From: Massospora cicadina
Lineage: Eukaryota; Entomophthoromycota; Entomophthoromycetes; Entomophthorales; Entomophthoraceae
Assembly (NCBI GenBank): GCA_022478985.1
Contig: JAKSZP010012191.1
Coordinates: forward strand, 28,152-92,151
Length of the DNA: 64,000 nucleotides
Reading direction: 5' to 3'
Shown: positions 34,881 through 46,703 of the stretch, one piece after another
How positions within the stretch are numbered: position 1 is the stretch's first letter
How the letters are laid out: each line of letters begins with the position of its first letter
The notes under the pieces: model-generated
The model's database searches: none
What the model saw: the letters and a program-made list of their open reading frames with translations, nothing else
Told to the model about the DNA's origin: nothing
Translations under genes and position numbers: made by a program

Positions 34881-35600
34881 AAATATTTCTGACGTGAGTT
34901 GTTTTAACTCTCTACAAGATTTAAGATTTGATTCCCTACCCACCATAGCTCTGGCTGAAAGTATTATTGAAGACAATCTTATCCCTAACAAACACCAGAA
35001 CGTTAGGGGCTTCCTTGAGGAGTATTGTAATATTTTTTCCTCAGGACCAAGTGATTATAGAAATTTCTCTGGGGTAATTCACCAAATTTTGACCAAGGAT
35101 TATACTCCATTAAAATCTTGGCCATACAGAAAATCTAGAATGGAGGAATCTCAAGTGGCATTGGAGTTGCAGCAATTGTTGAAGGCCAGGTTAATTGTGC
35201 CTTATAAAAGCCCATGGGCTTCCCCACTTTTACTAATTCAGAAGAAGGATGGTGGCTACAGTGTTGTCATGGATTATTGCCGTCTCAATTCAATCACCAG
35301 AAAAGATAGCTATCCTTTGCCACATATAGATAATTCCTTACGCTGGATGTCAGGTTTAAACTATTTTTGGTTATGGATCTTGCCAGAGGGTACTGGCAAA
35401 TTGATTTGTTGCTAAAAGATTGTGAAAAATGTGCCCTCATTTCAAGTAAAAAACTATTAAAGCCCACTCAAATGTCACAGGGGTTATGTAACGCCTCTGC
35501 TAGCTTCCAACATGCCATGGACGGACTTTTAGGTGACTTAAAATATTTGTGTGTGCTAGTTTACCTTATAAATAGATCCATTTTTTCAAGAAGTTTTATA
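34881..35600 (+). pseudogene. H reverse transcriptase
   Basis: A 173-aa frame (34,894-35,415) contains KSPWASPLLLIQKKDGGYSV and SYPLPHIDNSLRWM. The next frame carries MDLARGYWQIDLLLKD and LCNASASFQHAMDGLL. The catalytic box is VYLINRSIFSR, so the two aspartates of YLDD are lost. One frameshift near 35,370. Confidence 0.88.
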
Positions 35601-36058
35601 AGCACATAGTTCATCTATGGCAAGATTTCCAGCGGTTAAGGCAAGCCTTGTTAAAGCTTGAGCCATCAAAATGCTCCTTCTTTCAGAGCAAAATAAATTT
35701 TCTGTGCTATAAGGTAGGTATTGCTGGAATATCCCAATGGACGATAAGGTTATGGCCATTTCTAAAGTGCCCCTTAATCCCTATGAGACATACAGGTTTT
35801 TTGGGGGGGATGGTGAAATATTAGTGCCAGTTTATACCCCATATTTCTGACACCTACCAGCCTCTAGTATATTAAGGAAGGGCATACCCTTCCAATAAAA
35901 AGAAGAGCAACATCAGGACTTTGACCTATCTTGCTCATCTCTCTCCCATTCAACAGTACTTATACATCCCAACTTTGATAAACCCTTTCTCCTTTTTACC
36001 GATGCTAGTGATATAACCATTGGAGCCATACTATTTCATCATGAGAGAAATTAGGTAG
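35601..36058 (+). pseudogene. H RNase H, left half
   Basis: PFLLFTDASDITIGAILFHH near 35,985-36,045 is the first RNase H block with its catalytic aspartate. J interrupts just after it; the ggtag duplication marks the junction. Confidence 0.8.
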
Positions 36059-36472
36059 TGTCAGTGATACAGTTCTCTAGGCTGTCGCCAGGGTTTGAGG
36101 GTGGCTCAAAACTGGAAATTTAAAAAAAGCACTAAGGAGGAAACTTAAAATTGGTTATAATACCGAATGGTTTATTAAATTAAAATGTGTTAATATTTAT
36201 AGAGTGCATGGGAACACAGTGCCTCAGGGATCGTCAAAACCCCATCCATTCAGGATTTTTCCTGATCTTCTGGATTGGCTGCCTCGTGGGCATCCTCAAT
36301 AGATTTTGCCGCCCACCTGACCAAAATTAGTGAAAACGCTGCCCTCATGACTCAGGAATTGGAGAGGAGGATCCTGAAGTCAATTTCATTTGGATAGGTT
36401 TGGGAACTGATTTGGTACAGCTCAATCCAAGAAGTGGGAAATTTGATTTGTTTATTATCTCAAATCTAGACA
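36059..36472 (-). repeat. J 3' LTR
   Basis: 414 bp. A pyrimidine run (cgctcccctc, purine tract on the coding strand) follows directly to the right. Confidence 0.9.
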
Positions 36473-36599
36473 ACGCTCCCCTCAAAGTCCTGTTGAAGGG
36501 GGAATATGGCTAAAGGAACTGACTATGTACCCTATTAACCACAGTCCCCTGGTTGACGTCATCAATGGAGTATTCTGACTTCACTTTGTGGATGACCTT

Positions 36600-37440
36600 A
36601 ATTGGTCCAGACCAAAGAACTTATAGCTTATTCTGTCAGCCTCCAGGTTGATGATGATAAAAAGAACAAGTTCACCTAACAGGAAAGTTGGTAAGGAAGA
36701 CCAGTAGAGATTGAATCAGAATGTCTCTCTTCATGTAGTGGTGATAATACCTTTTGTGGCTAGGTCTTGAAACTGGACAATTTCATTGGCTAAGACCCTC
36801 ATAGTTAATTCAGGGTTTTCATGTGTGGAGGCTTTGAGTAATGTCTGGACACTACTTGGTAGCCAAGGGGCACGCCCATATAGGGTTTCAAATGGGGACA
36901 TCTTGATGACTTGGTGGTAGCTCACCATGTAGGCAAGAAAGGCGTTGGGTAGGTATTGATTCCAAAGAGCAGGATCCGAGGTGTCCAACTTTTATAGAAT
37001 GGAAATAAGAGTTCTGTTAGTGCATTCTACCACCCCATTAGTTGATGGGTAGTAAGGGGTGGCGAAACTCTGGGTAGTGCCAAAATAGTGAAGTTAGTTC
37101 TTATACTAACAGTGAAGTGAAATTAAATCCATCTTCTGAAAGTAAGATCTGGGGGCACCCATGCCGGGTGAAAACGGATCATACAAGGAAAAGAGCTGTG
37201 GCCTTGGCAGTGGCAGTGGGAACCAAAATTGCTTCGACCCACTTGGTTAGGTGGTCCACAGCCAGGATAATATACTTTTGGCCATGCAACCTAGTGGGAA
37301 GAGGGCCTACCACATCAATGCTAACTACATTTAAGGGCCCTTTCAGGGCAACTACTGAGTGTTGAAATCAAGGATTGGCTCAGTTGTACTATTGGCAAGT
37401 CATACATTCCTCCAAGGCCTCTTAGATGGTTTTTTACCAT
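36600..37440 (-). pseudogene. J integrase
   Basis: SIDVVGPLPTRLHGQKYIIL and VDHLTKWVEA near 37,230-37,320 begin the catalytic core. Frame 36,731-36,988 has NAFLAYMVSYHQVIKMSPFE and TLYGR, the core end. The zinc domain near 37,380-37,430 is partial. Confidence 0.8.
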
Positions 37441-37699
37441 TCATTCCCAGTAATATTGTGACTTCAGCCATTTTTGAGTCTTTTTAACTGCTCCATGTCC
37501 CACAGTGGAATGACACTCTAGAATGACATCAGTTTAGGAAGAGGGGTGGACATAGGGGAGCCATTTCTTGTTGATCTTCTTGTAGAGCAGCCCATCCTTG
37601 ATTTGAGTATCTCGAGTCATTCTGTGGAGTTCAGCCTGGATTTTGGGAGTTTCCAGCTTCCATTTCTCGAGTTGATTTATCAAATATATAGCTGATCCT

Positions 37700-38300
37700 C
37701 CTTGGGGGTCAATACTGCTAGCACCAGCATCTGAGAGAGGCCATCAGCAATCTGGTGAATTGTGCCTGCATAATGGATGATAGTGAAATCATAGCTCTGT
37801 AGTCATAAAGCCCACATGGATAGCTGAACATTGGGGTCCTTCTTTTGTTGAAGCCACCGGAGTGAGGCTTGATCTGTAATAATAGTAAAGTGAGTACCAT
37901 AGAGATAAGGCTAAAAATGTTTGATGGCTATCAAGATGTCCAGACATTCTCTCTTGGTAACGCTATAGTTCCGCTCAGCTTTACTTAGCATCTAACTAAA
38001 GTAGGCCATGGGATGGCCGACCAGGTTTTCATCATGTTGGGCTAGGATAGCCCCAACGGCGACATCACTCACAAACATGAGCAACAAAAAGGGTTGGTCA
38101 ACGTGCGGGTGAACTATAACAGGTTCAGTACATAGAGCCATATGTAAGGCATTAAAAGCCTGTTCTTGTTCAAGCCACCACTCAAACGGCGCATTCTTCT
38201 GCAGGAGGTAGAACAGTGGCTCAGCTAGGTCAGCAAACTGGGGCATAAACTGATAATAATACCTACCATGCCGAGGAAGACCTGGACATCTCATAAGCTT
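37700..38300 (-). pseudogene. J RNase H
   Basis: Frame 37,992-38,294 has PFLLLMFVSDVAVGAILAQH (the aspartate-containing block is altered) and HPMAYFS. Further left are ERNYSVTKRECLDIL and FTIITDQASLRWLQQKKDPN. Confidence 0.8.
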
Positions 38301-39000
38301 TTAGGATGTGACATCTTCTCTTGGCACGACTTTGTCCAGTACAGGCTGGATTCCATGGTTGAAGACTTTGTGTCCTAGAAACTCCAGCTCAGATTGGAAG
38401 AAGGAGAACTTAGAAGGTTTGAGCTTGATAGAGGCCTTATGAAGTCATTCAAAGACTTCCCTGAGGTGCTCAACATGTCCAATAAAGGTTTGCAAGAAAA
38501 TGGTAATGTCATCCATGTAGAAGAGGACGCAGTGAAGCTTTAAGTCCCCAAGGATACCGTCCATGGAACTTTAGAAAGTGGCTGGGGCGTTACAGTGGCC
38601 TTGGGGCATCCTTGTGGGCTCAAACAGTCCTTTGTTGGAGATGAGAGCGCAAATTGCTCGGTCTTTGGGATGAGCTCAACCTGACAATATCCGCTGGCAA
38701 GGTCCATGGTTGAAAAGTACTGAGAACTGGAAAGCAGACGGAGGGAGTCATCAATTCAAGGCAGAGGGTAACTGTCCTGATTGCTTATGGAGTTAAGTCG
38801 TTAATAATCCATCACCACCCAGTGGCTGCCATCCTTCTTCTGAACCAGCAGAAGAGAGGAGTCCCAAGGGCTGAGCGATGGTACCAGAAGTCCAGCATTG
38901 AGTAGCTTTTTGTTTTCCACCATCACCTGGGCCTCTTTGACCTTGCTTTTGGTAAGGCCATGATCAGAAAGGGGGATCATCCCCAGTTTCCACATGGTGT
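38301..39000 (-). pseudogene. J reverse transcriptase
   Basis: Frame 38,801-38,995 has LVPSLSPWDSSLLLVQKKDG. MDLASGYCQVELI lies near 38,690. The catalytic FYMDDITIFLQ is at about 38,500-38,530 with YMDD intact. Frameshifts separate the blocks. Confidence 0.82.
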
Positions 39001-39950
39001 AGAACTCTTTTCATTATTCGAAAGTCATAAATCAAAGTTGATAATAGGTCCAACTACTCCTCCAGCAACTCTTGGAACTTATGTTGCTGCCTGTCTGAGA
39101 GGTCCTTTCCGATATTGCTGTCAACCATGCTAACTGAAGGTAACAACTCCAAGCCAAAATCCCTTAAGTCCCCAAAGCTTTGGACATCAGCAACAGCCTC
39201 TACCGGTAAAAGGTGGACATAGGTGGCAGGATTGCTTGGACCTACGATTTTGGGTTTGTCAGTGAGGTTGGCCAACAACAAGGATAAAGATCCAACATAC
39301 GATGGGTCAAGGATCCCTGGGCAGGTCAGCACCTCTTTCATGGATGGTTGTCTAGGCCTCCAATTTCCAATAGGTATCCTGAGGGAATATTGACATGGAC
39401 CTGGGTGTCAGCAATGACTTGGGACTTCAGAGGTATTTTAGTCGCCCTGGGTAATAGATCAGCATGCCCACATGTCCATCAACAGCAGGAGGGGGTAATC
39501 GGACTTGGGAGCCCCTGATATTATATTCAAGACAATCTTTTTTGCCCTCATTATCCAGTAGACAGGCCCAGGCTTTGATCTCCATCTTAGAGTTGTGAGA
39601 AGTTTTGAAGATCAGAGGGACAAAATGCCCTAGTAGGGATAGAAAGCCTCCATCATAATGGAGCACCGCTAAATAGTCTTAAAGGAACTGAGTCCTGAAG
39701 AGAAGGTCATAAATTAGGTTATCAAGAGTGACCGTGGGGGTGTTTAAAGCAAGCTTCCCAAACCGTAATGGCAGAGAGGAATAAGCTCCTATAGATCGGA
39801 TACATTGTGGGCCAACTGTGCCATATTTCATATAGTGTGGCAAATATGGAGCGATTTTAATGCACTTCATCAACTTGGAAGATATGAAGTTCATGGGTGA
39901 GCCACTGTAAACTATAGCGAGTACTGGAATCCTGAGAACCCAAACTGCAA
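39001..39950 (-). pseudogene. J protease and protease-RT linker
   Basis: At 39,880-39,917 the frame reads AIVYSGSPMNFISSKL: the catalytic aspartate is tyrosine. Frame 39,679-39,894 continues IGAYSSLPLRFGKLALN. 39,054-39,666 holds the linker, including LVPSVSMVD-type sequence without a recognised domain. Confidence 0.78.
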
Positions 39951-40079
39951 CTCAGGTAACCAGACCCCCAAACTGGGGCAGTAACTTAAGGAACATGGGA
40001 GAGTCATTGGAAGAAAAATAAGCAGTATTAACTTCTTTATTTTCATTAAATATCAAAATTTCTTCTCCAGGTATGAAAT

Positions 40080-42130
40080 TCCAGGTTCATTAAAGGAGGA
40101 TACTTGAGGCTGGGTAGGAATGTCAGCATGGAGCGCCTCGTCCTTCATGCTGAAGGCCCTTTTCCCGCCTCCTCAGCAAGTCATTTCCAGAAGGTTTTGG
40201 TACTATGTCTGAAACCATTACAGTAGGTGCATTCAGGTCATGGATTCTTCTGGTTAAACCACATGGACCCTAGGGCGGTTTGAGGGGCCTGTAGTTGTAG
40301 CCTTATAGTATAGAGTCGAGGCAGGGATTCTATTAAGTGCTTTCTTGATCTCCTGAATATAGGTAAACCCATTCCTTTTCCTGATCATATGCAATTAAAC
40401 TCAGGGTAGGATCCCAAAGCAGAAATGAATGCGGTAATAGCGTCATCAAGGGTGATATGATTTGTAGTGACCAAGTTTTGTAATTAGACATTAAAGCGGT
40501 TGGCAAACTCTATGGGAGTTTCTCCTTTAATCAATCAGATGCCCATGAATACTTGCTTTTGGTTATCCAGGGTTTGCTTGCTGCTGAACTCTTGGATAAA
40601 GATTGTATGGACCTGTTACCAGGTGTTGCACTCCTTCAAATGGGGTTCATGGTCTCCCGGGTGGTGCTGTCTAGGCAGGAGTGGATATGCTTCACCTTCT
40701 ATCGATTGGTGGCCTCCTCCATGGAACTCTCATATGCGTACAGGAAGGAAGCAATGCTCTCCTGGCCGGGAATGAATTTTCTTTAAAACTAGATTTAAAG
40801 TTAGTTATGATAAAGAAAAAGTGTTAATGCCAGGGATGGGCACTGGATATGAGATCTAAGTTTCTGCATAGTTGTGGGGGCCCTGCTGGTCTCGCCATCG
40901 CCGCAGGCCTTCAAAGACTTCTTGGATTTAACCCTAATTTGGTTGAAGGAGGAAACAGAAGCCTTAATTGTCATCTGCTCCTTTAGGGATTGGATCTTGG
41001 TGCTCTAAAGGTGAAGCTGGCTTTTGAGGGAAGTCAAACAGGTTTTTAACCATTAACAAGTTTGTTTAAGCTGGGAGATGAGGACATCTGTAAGCTTGGT
41101 AAAGGCACTGAAGTTTTCCATTTCATCCAACAGTGCCTCAATGTAGACCCTAGGGTCGAGGGGGACTCCATCTGATCAGAGTCTGCATCCTTGCGCTACC
41201 TTTGGATTTGATCACATAGGGTAGCCAGAGCTGTTATCACATCCCTCCGCCATGGGTCTTTGGGGCCAACAGATGATGAGAGATCTGAGGGCCCTTGAGG
41301 CCCATGGGGTCCCTCAGATCCACCAGGTCCTTGACGCCCTTTGGGGCCTTTGGGCCACCTAGGCCCTTCAGGTCCCATACTCATGGAGGGGTAGTCATGA
41401 GAGGCCAGTTACTGATAGTGCTGTTGCAGGGACCATACCAGCTCCTTGACCTGGAGGAGACACTAGTTCCAAGTTGCCTCAAGAAGCTGAACTTTTTGAC
41501 ATAGCCGGTCCTCAAGGTAGCCAGGATTCTGCTGTCTAATACCATAATTTGATCTCGAACCTCATTGTTCAATTGTTGGTTATCAATAATGGCCTCACAG
41601 TTGTCATGCACAAAGGAAGAGGAAGCATTGTAGAAGCCAATGATGTGTGAGTGTAAGGTTTGGGTAAGCCCCAGTTGTCAGGAGACTTCTTGATGGTGTA
41701 ACCCAACCAGTTGGAGTAGGTGATGGATAGCTGGGCGGACAAAGTTGAGTAGATAGCGTTCATGTCCCAGGGAGAGTTCCCCTGCCAGCAGCTGGGCTAA
41801 GTCATAGAGATCCCGCATTGTGGAAGGTATGAAAAAGGCATGTGAGCGGCTGGAGCAGGCGCCCACGGAGTAGATGCCATTTATTAATTGTTGGTTGACA
41901 TTGTTAAGGTTTTTGTACTGTAGTTGGTATTGGCTTCCATCAAGAGAGGGCAGAGAGAGTTGGAATGTAGCCCAGAATTCTAACCTCTCAGGCTGCGAGG
42001 GCGGTGTTGCACATTGCGAGGCACTAACCCAAATAGCAATGCTTCTCGACTGACCAGCCAATTGGTCCTCAGGGCAGCTAGTATTTTCCATTGTTTGTGA
42101 TAGACGTTTTCACTCAGGACAGCTCAGAGC
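40080..42130 (-). pseudogene. J gag with a collagen-like Gly-Pro stretch
   Basis: An N-terminal frame starts at 42,091, soon after the primer site (41,678-42,091). Frame 41,196-41,384 contains a Gly-Pro-rich run, GPEGPRWPKGPKGRQGPG, and then SEGPHGPQGP. Near 40,190-40,236 is CTYCNGFRHSTKTFW, a knuckle whose final cysteine position holds phenylalanine, as in H. The middle has no confident domain. The proline-rich run may be a flexible linker. Confidence 0.65.
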
Positions 42131-42141
42131 CCCCTGTTTTG

Positions 42142-42149
42142 AGCACCAC
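42142..42149 (-). promoter_or_regulatory. J primer-binding site
   Basis: gagcacca (the complement of tggtgctc) lies at about 42,141-42,148, four bases outside the 5' LTR. Confidence 0.65.
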
Positions 42150-42152
42150 GTT

Positions 42153-43309
42153 TGTCAGTGATACAGTTCTCTAGACTGTTGCTGGAGTTTGAGGGTGGCT
42201 CAAAACTGGAAATTTGGAAAAGGTGCCAAGGAGGAAATGGAAAACTGGTTAGAATACTGAATGTTTTATTAAATTAAAAGGTGTCATTATTTATAGTGTG
42301 CATGTGGCCCAGTGCCTCAGGTATTTTCAGGGCCCCATCTGTAACGGATGGGGCTTCCAAGGCCCAGCCTGCCACCAGCCAAAACCACCACCTCCATATG
42401 TGGCTGTACCAACCCCAAATGGTCCTGTCCAAATGGACAGCCTTGCTGGGCGTACCAGGCCAAGGTGTGGTGCACCAGCCTCTGTTGCTTCAGGCCCCCA
42501 GGCTGAGGTGCGTCTCTATGGCCTCTGTCACATCGGGGTTACCCTGCCAAGGTGTGGCCAACTGGCCTCTGTTGCCTCATGCCACTCTGGCTCCTTCCCC
42601 TCTCACCAGGGCAAGGTCACTCTCAAAAGGATCCCAGTGTGTCCACCCCCTTTCCTCTCCTCCTCATTGCACTGCCATCTGCATCCCCAACCTCTTCAAT
42701 TAGATAAAAATCAAATAAACAAATCCAGAGAATAGCGGCCTTTATTATGAGTAGACTCAAAGTCAGAATAGAATTTCAAAGTGAAGTCCATTGGAGCTGA
42801 CCTCGCTTTGAAATGCTTCCTAAAAAGGCTAAATGAATTGTGAGTAATGAGGGGCGAAAAAGCCTCTGGAATTGATGGCATCCAGGCAACTCAGTGGAGA
42901 AATGGAGGGGAACCTCATAACAAACAACCAATCAAATAAATAATTTATTAAGTTTTATTCTGTTAATAACCCAAATAAGATTATCCTATTCAGAAAAATG
43001 AAATTGCAACTATTGACGCACATATAATCTCATAATTCCCAAACTTATGAGATTCACGTACAATTTTCAATCGTTACACCATCCATTCAGGATCTTTCCT
43101 GATCTTCCAGTTTGGCCGCCTCAATGGGCAACCTAAATGGATTTCTCCGCCCACCTGAATGAATTGGTGGAAACACTGCCCCACATGACTCAGAAATTGG
43201 GGAGGAGGATCCTGAAGTCAATTTTGTTTGGATAGGTTTTGGAGCCAATTTGGTACAGCCTGATCTGGAAGTGAGGAATTCAATTTGTTTTTTATCTCAA
43301 ATCCTGACA
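42153..43309 (-). repeat. J 5' LTR, split by solo LTR K
   Basis: The two parts, 42,153-42,339 and 43,084-43,309, align with the complete 36,059-36,472 copy, for example caggatytttcctgatctt. Confidence 0.9.
42340..43078. repeat. Solo LTR K inside the J 5' LTR
   Basis: 739 bp, starting tgtaacg and ending cgttaca (7-bp inverted termini), flanked by a perfect 5-bp duplication ccatc (42,335-42,339 and 43,079-43,083). The first 370 bp is GC-rich and has no stop in one frame. An imperfect ~42-bp repeat (caaggtgtgg...gcctctgttgc) occurs at 42,459-42,500 and 42,546-42,586. A small DNA transposon with short terminal repeats is the alternative reading. Confidence 0.85.
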
Positions 43310-43314
43310 GGTAG

Positions 43315-43620
43315 ACTATCATATCACCTACTATAGAAAAACCCTAACCAGAGCTGAATGCAACTATAGCGTTATAGAGCGCAAATTCTTAACAGTCCTA
43401 CTGGTATTTAGCATTTTTGATACTACTTATATGAGAATCATTTTGCAAAAATTCTAATCTTACTTCCTTGCAATGGCAACAGCAAATGAAGGATCCTAAT
43501 GGGAGGTTAGACCAATGGGCGTTATAACTTCAAAATTGCAACTTTTCCATAATTATCAACTAGGGCTCATCCATCAAAATGCAGATTGCTTATCCAGGCT
43601 TCCCTAATTAACTCTAACTG
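43315..43620 (+). pseudogene. H RNase H, right half
   Basis: After J: TRAECNYSVIERKFLTVL near 43,350-43,400, and HQNADCLSRLP near 43,575, the conserved end of Gypsy RNase H. Joined to 35,985-36,058 this rebuilds one domain. Confidence 0.85.
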
Positions 43621-43639
43621 ACCCTGAGGAGAATCACCT

Positions 43640-44820
43640 CTACAATTTCTTAACCCAATCAGATTTATGGAAAAATGAATCCCCAGCTATTCAAAATGAA
43701 TCAAAAAAGTTGGCTAACCTCCAAGTTAAAAATGATAAACTGTATAAACATATATATCAAAATATAGTTGCCCTATATACAACCCTCAGCTCAGACCAAC
43801 CTTATATTAGAGGGACATCGGCAAGTCAGCCACAAGGGAATTTGAAAAATTTAGTGGCTCAAGGCTCAATTTTATTGGGAAGGAATGCTTGCTTTATACA
43901 ATTATGTAATAGAGTTCTGCCTGGTATGCAAAAGTAAAGCCAGAATAATCCATAATCTCAACATCCTGTGGTTCCAAACTGTGAACCCTTCCATACTATG
44001 AAAATTGATTTTGTGAGCCCTCTTCCTCAAGCCTATAATATTTATTTTTTCTTCTCCTAGCTTTGGATCATTTAACTAAAGAAGTCAAAGCTTTATCATT
44101 GTCCTCAGCTTTGGAAAAAGCTACCGCCATTTTTTTTATATAATCAGATTATCACCCAGCATGTGTGCTTAACTTAATTCTTTCAAAAAATAGGAAAAAT
44201 TTCTGATCATTGCTGATGAAAGATTTAGCTGAACTGATGGGGACCACACCGTTTTTCTCCATCCCCTACCATCATGCATCCACTGGAATGGTAGAGTGGG
44301 AAATGGTACTCTAACTGCAACCCTCCGGAAAATGACTATGACTGACCCCCTTCATCGGCTAAAATATTTTCCTATTGCAATTCTGGACTATAGGATCAGC
44401 TATCAATGAATAATTAAGATGTCACCCTTACAAGCGTTGCATGGATGAAATCCCCAGATGCATTCTAAAGTCAAGCTATGCTTGGCCAAGCCTCCTCTGA
44501 AGCCTCTGAAGTCAATATGTAAAATATTTCCAATGAAATTATCTGACTTGAGGCCCTGGCTTCTGAGAACCCATCTGCTACAACTTTTAGAGAAACAAAT
44601 TGGTTTAAAGACAAACAGAACCTCTGCACTCCTTCCAACTAGGTGACCTATTCCTTTTCTACCACCATCAGCTGGGATGTTGTGATAACAAATTAGGCAT
44701 CAACTGGTTGTGGCACTACAAAGTCATTTATAAGAGGGGCAACAAATACTCAATTTTAGAGGTCGTTCAGGGTACTGTGGTAAGTCATGAACATAGTCAT
44801 TCTCTCCATCCGTCCCCCCT
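43640..44820 (+). pseudogene. H integrase
   Basis: MKIDFVSPLPQAYN near 44,000 (first D), WNGRVGNGTLTATLRKMTMT near 44,290 and IIKMSPLQALHG near 44,415 (end of core). The C-terminal domain near 44,705-44,800 has NKYSILEVVQGTVVSHEHSH. Stops throughout; zinc-domain histidines not recognised. Confidence 0.75.
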
Positions 44821-44841
44821 ACGCCAAAATCTAGAAGGGGG

Positions 44842-45352
44842 TGTTGTCTTGATTTCTACCCAAATCAGAGATTCAGATGAGTTGGATGACAGGATTTGAA
44901 CCCAAACTGTCAAAATAGCTGAAACCATAATTGGGGATAATCTCCAATGAAATTCCAGCCCTCTATATATTGGGGGTAATCCCTGACTAATTTAAAGCCC
45001 TAATATTGGAGTTCAACACTGATCTATGCAGCAAATAAATTTTCCAATTTAAAATGAGAATAGATCTTAGCTTTGTACACATGGAAAATAAAAAAACTCC
45101 CATATAACGATGTTTTTATAAGCAACAATCTTTACTCGCTTCTTTTTGCCACTTTTAAGTTAAATTTTACTTTTCTCTATATTATTTAGGAATTAATATT
45201 AGTTAGGATTTATGATTCTGGGGGATGTTAACCTGAGGAAAGACTTTCCAGTCAAGAAAAGCAAACTACTATTAATCCAGCACACAAGAACTTTGGGTTC
45301 TGGACTTAGAATTTAAAAGGGGACTAGTGGTCTAAACCCCCTGGTCATGACG
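44842..45352 (+). repeat. H 3' LTR
   Basis: About 511 bp, preceded by the purine tract ctagaaggggg. A2 resumes at 45,353. Confidence 0.85.
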
Positions 45353-46703
45353 TGGGTAATGGTTTTATCTTTGATCATGCTTTGATGTATTCAATTGGGA
45401 ATACTCCATCTTTGGAGGCCATATTTATGATTAGGCTGAGCTTTTTTTAACTGCTTTATCTTTGTTATAGTAAATTGGGATATCCTTGATGAGAATGGCG
45501 AGAGTATTATCCTTGTGATTTGTAATAATTCAAAAATTTTCAGGAAATCAAAATTAATTATTCTATCATATTCTGTATTTGGAAAATAATATGGCAGGTG
45601 CTGTAACTACAATAGATATGCATCTTAGAGGTAGGGGTACTTTATGATCCAAGCAATTTTGGTTGTATGCGCTCCTGTTGTGCCATATTTCTGACAGTGG
45701 TCAACAATGGAGGCAATTTTCAACTTTTTACCAAATTTTGTGTTGACTATATTGTTAGGTGATCCACCATCAACAATGTCCTGAACTTAAACCTTGTTTA
45801 CTGATATATCCACATATGTACATTAAGAGTAGTTTTCAGAGGTATTTAATGTGTGAATCCTGTGATTACTTTCTGATTTCAAAAGTGATTTCAGAATTGA
45901 GCAGATATATGAAAAGTTATCTGCCAATGTCTTCATTGAAATGTCTACCTGTAAATTGTGTAGTGAAGATAGGTCAATTGAACATCTAGGTTGGAGGTCT
46001 AAACCTTGATCAATTATTTGCTTTGTGTAAGGTTTAGATACCTCTTCTTGGGCTTCTTTGGTAATTTTTAAGGTTTAGTTGAATTTGCTTTAGCCCAAGT
46101 AGTGACTATAAGTACATCATTAGCCACAATATGGTGGAGGTTATCTTCAGCAACATCATCAGCCCAAAGAGCTTGCCAGGGTCAAGCGGAGTAATTTTGT
46201 GAACATCAGTAAAGTCAGAGTATTCCGCCTCTACTCCATCTGCTCTTATCCCACCTCATTGCTGCTTTGGTTTTTAGGGCTACATTGACCCTGGGCTTTT
46301 TGTCTGACTGTATGTAGCATTAGCTAGCAAAATGTCCTTTTTGACCACAGTTGTGGCATGTGATTAGCACTTGCTGCTGTTTGCTCAAATTTCCTATTGT
46401 GGTTTGGAAAATTTTTCCTTGGTCAGGAATTGTGTTATCTTTTAGGCCCATATGTTGCTTTTTTTGCTGATTCTTGGCTAATTAGTAGCGGTGAAACTGA
46501 TGGCACAGCTTCTCAAGTAATTTTGGAAATCTCTTATGTTTCCATGTATCTTTTGAATGCTAATATCATAACACAATGCAAATCATGATATGGGCTGGAT
46601 GTGTGATCCATTGTAATCTTAGCATATAAATCAGTCATTACATTATGCCCAAGCAGGACTTGCACCTCATGGAAAAACCTTTTAGAAAAGTCCTTAATAG
46701 TCT
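45353..46703 (-). pseudogene. A2 gag C-terminus, knuckle and protease
   Basis: The minus strand carries KDFSKRFFHEVQVLLGHNVM near 46,650. A C-x2-C-x4-H knuckle (CHNCGQKGHFA) lies near 46,340. The retropepsin core IVDGGSPNNIVNTK lies near 45,745-45,770. The motif reads D-G-G here, but N-S-G in A1, so the ancestor was probably D-S-G. Confidence 0.8.

Larger units (their letters stand above)
36059..43309 (-). mobile_element. Ty3/Gypsy element J inserted in H RNase H
   Basis: LTRs at 36,059-36,472 and 42,153-43,309 (the latter split by solo LTR K) start tgtcagtgatacag on the plus strand. The left LTR ends ctagaca and the right ends ctgaca. A perfect 5-bp duplication ggtag lies at 36,054-36,058 and 43,310-43,314. 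Reading leftward: gag, protease, RT, RNase H, integrase. Internal similarity shows J is a cousin of H. LTR divergence by eye is much greater than in E. Confidence 0.92.
32171..45352 (+). mobile_element. Ty3/Gypsy element H with both LTRs, hosting J
   Basis: 5' LTR 32,171-32,677 and 3' LTR 44,842-45,352 align over most of their length, for example around ggtctaaacccc near their ends. A primer-binding site follows the 5' LTR and a purine tract (agaaggggg) precedes the 3' LTR. Gag, protease and RT lie at 32,690-35,600, and RNase H is split by J (36,059-43,309). Integrase lies at 43,640-44,820. H interrupts A2; no matching 5-bp duplication of H was found, so its outermost bases may be altered. 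Confidence 0.88.

Noticed and set aside
42281..42735. Two overlapping plus-strand frames of 140 and 145 aa that look like a gene
   Set aside because: They span the J LTR and GC-rich solo LTR K; proline-rich composition without motifs. Open by base composition.
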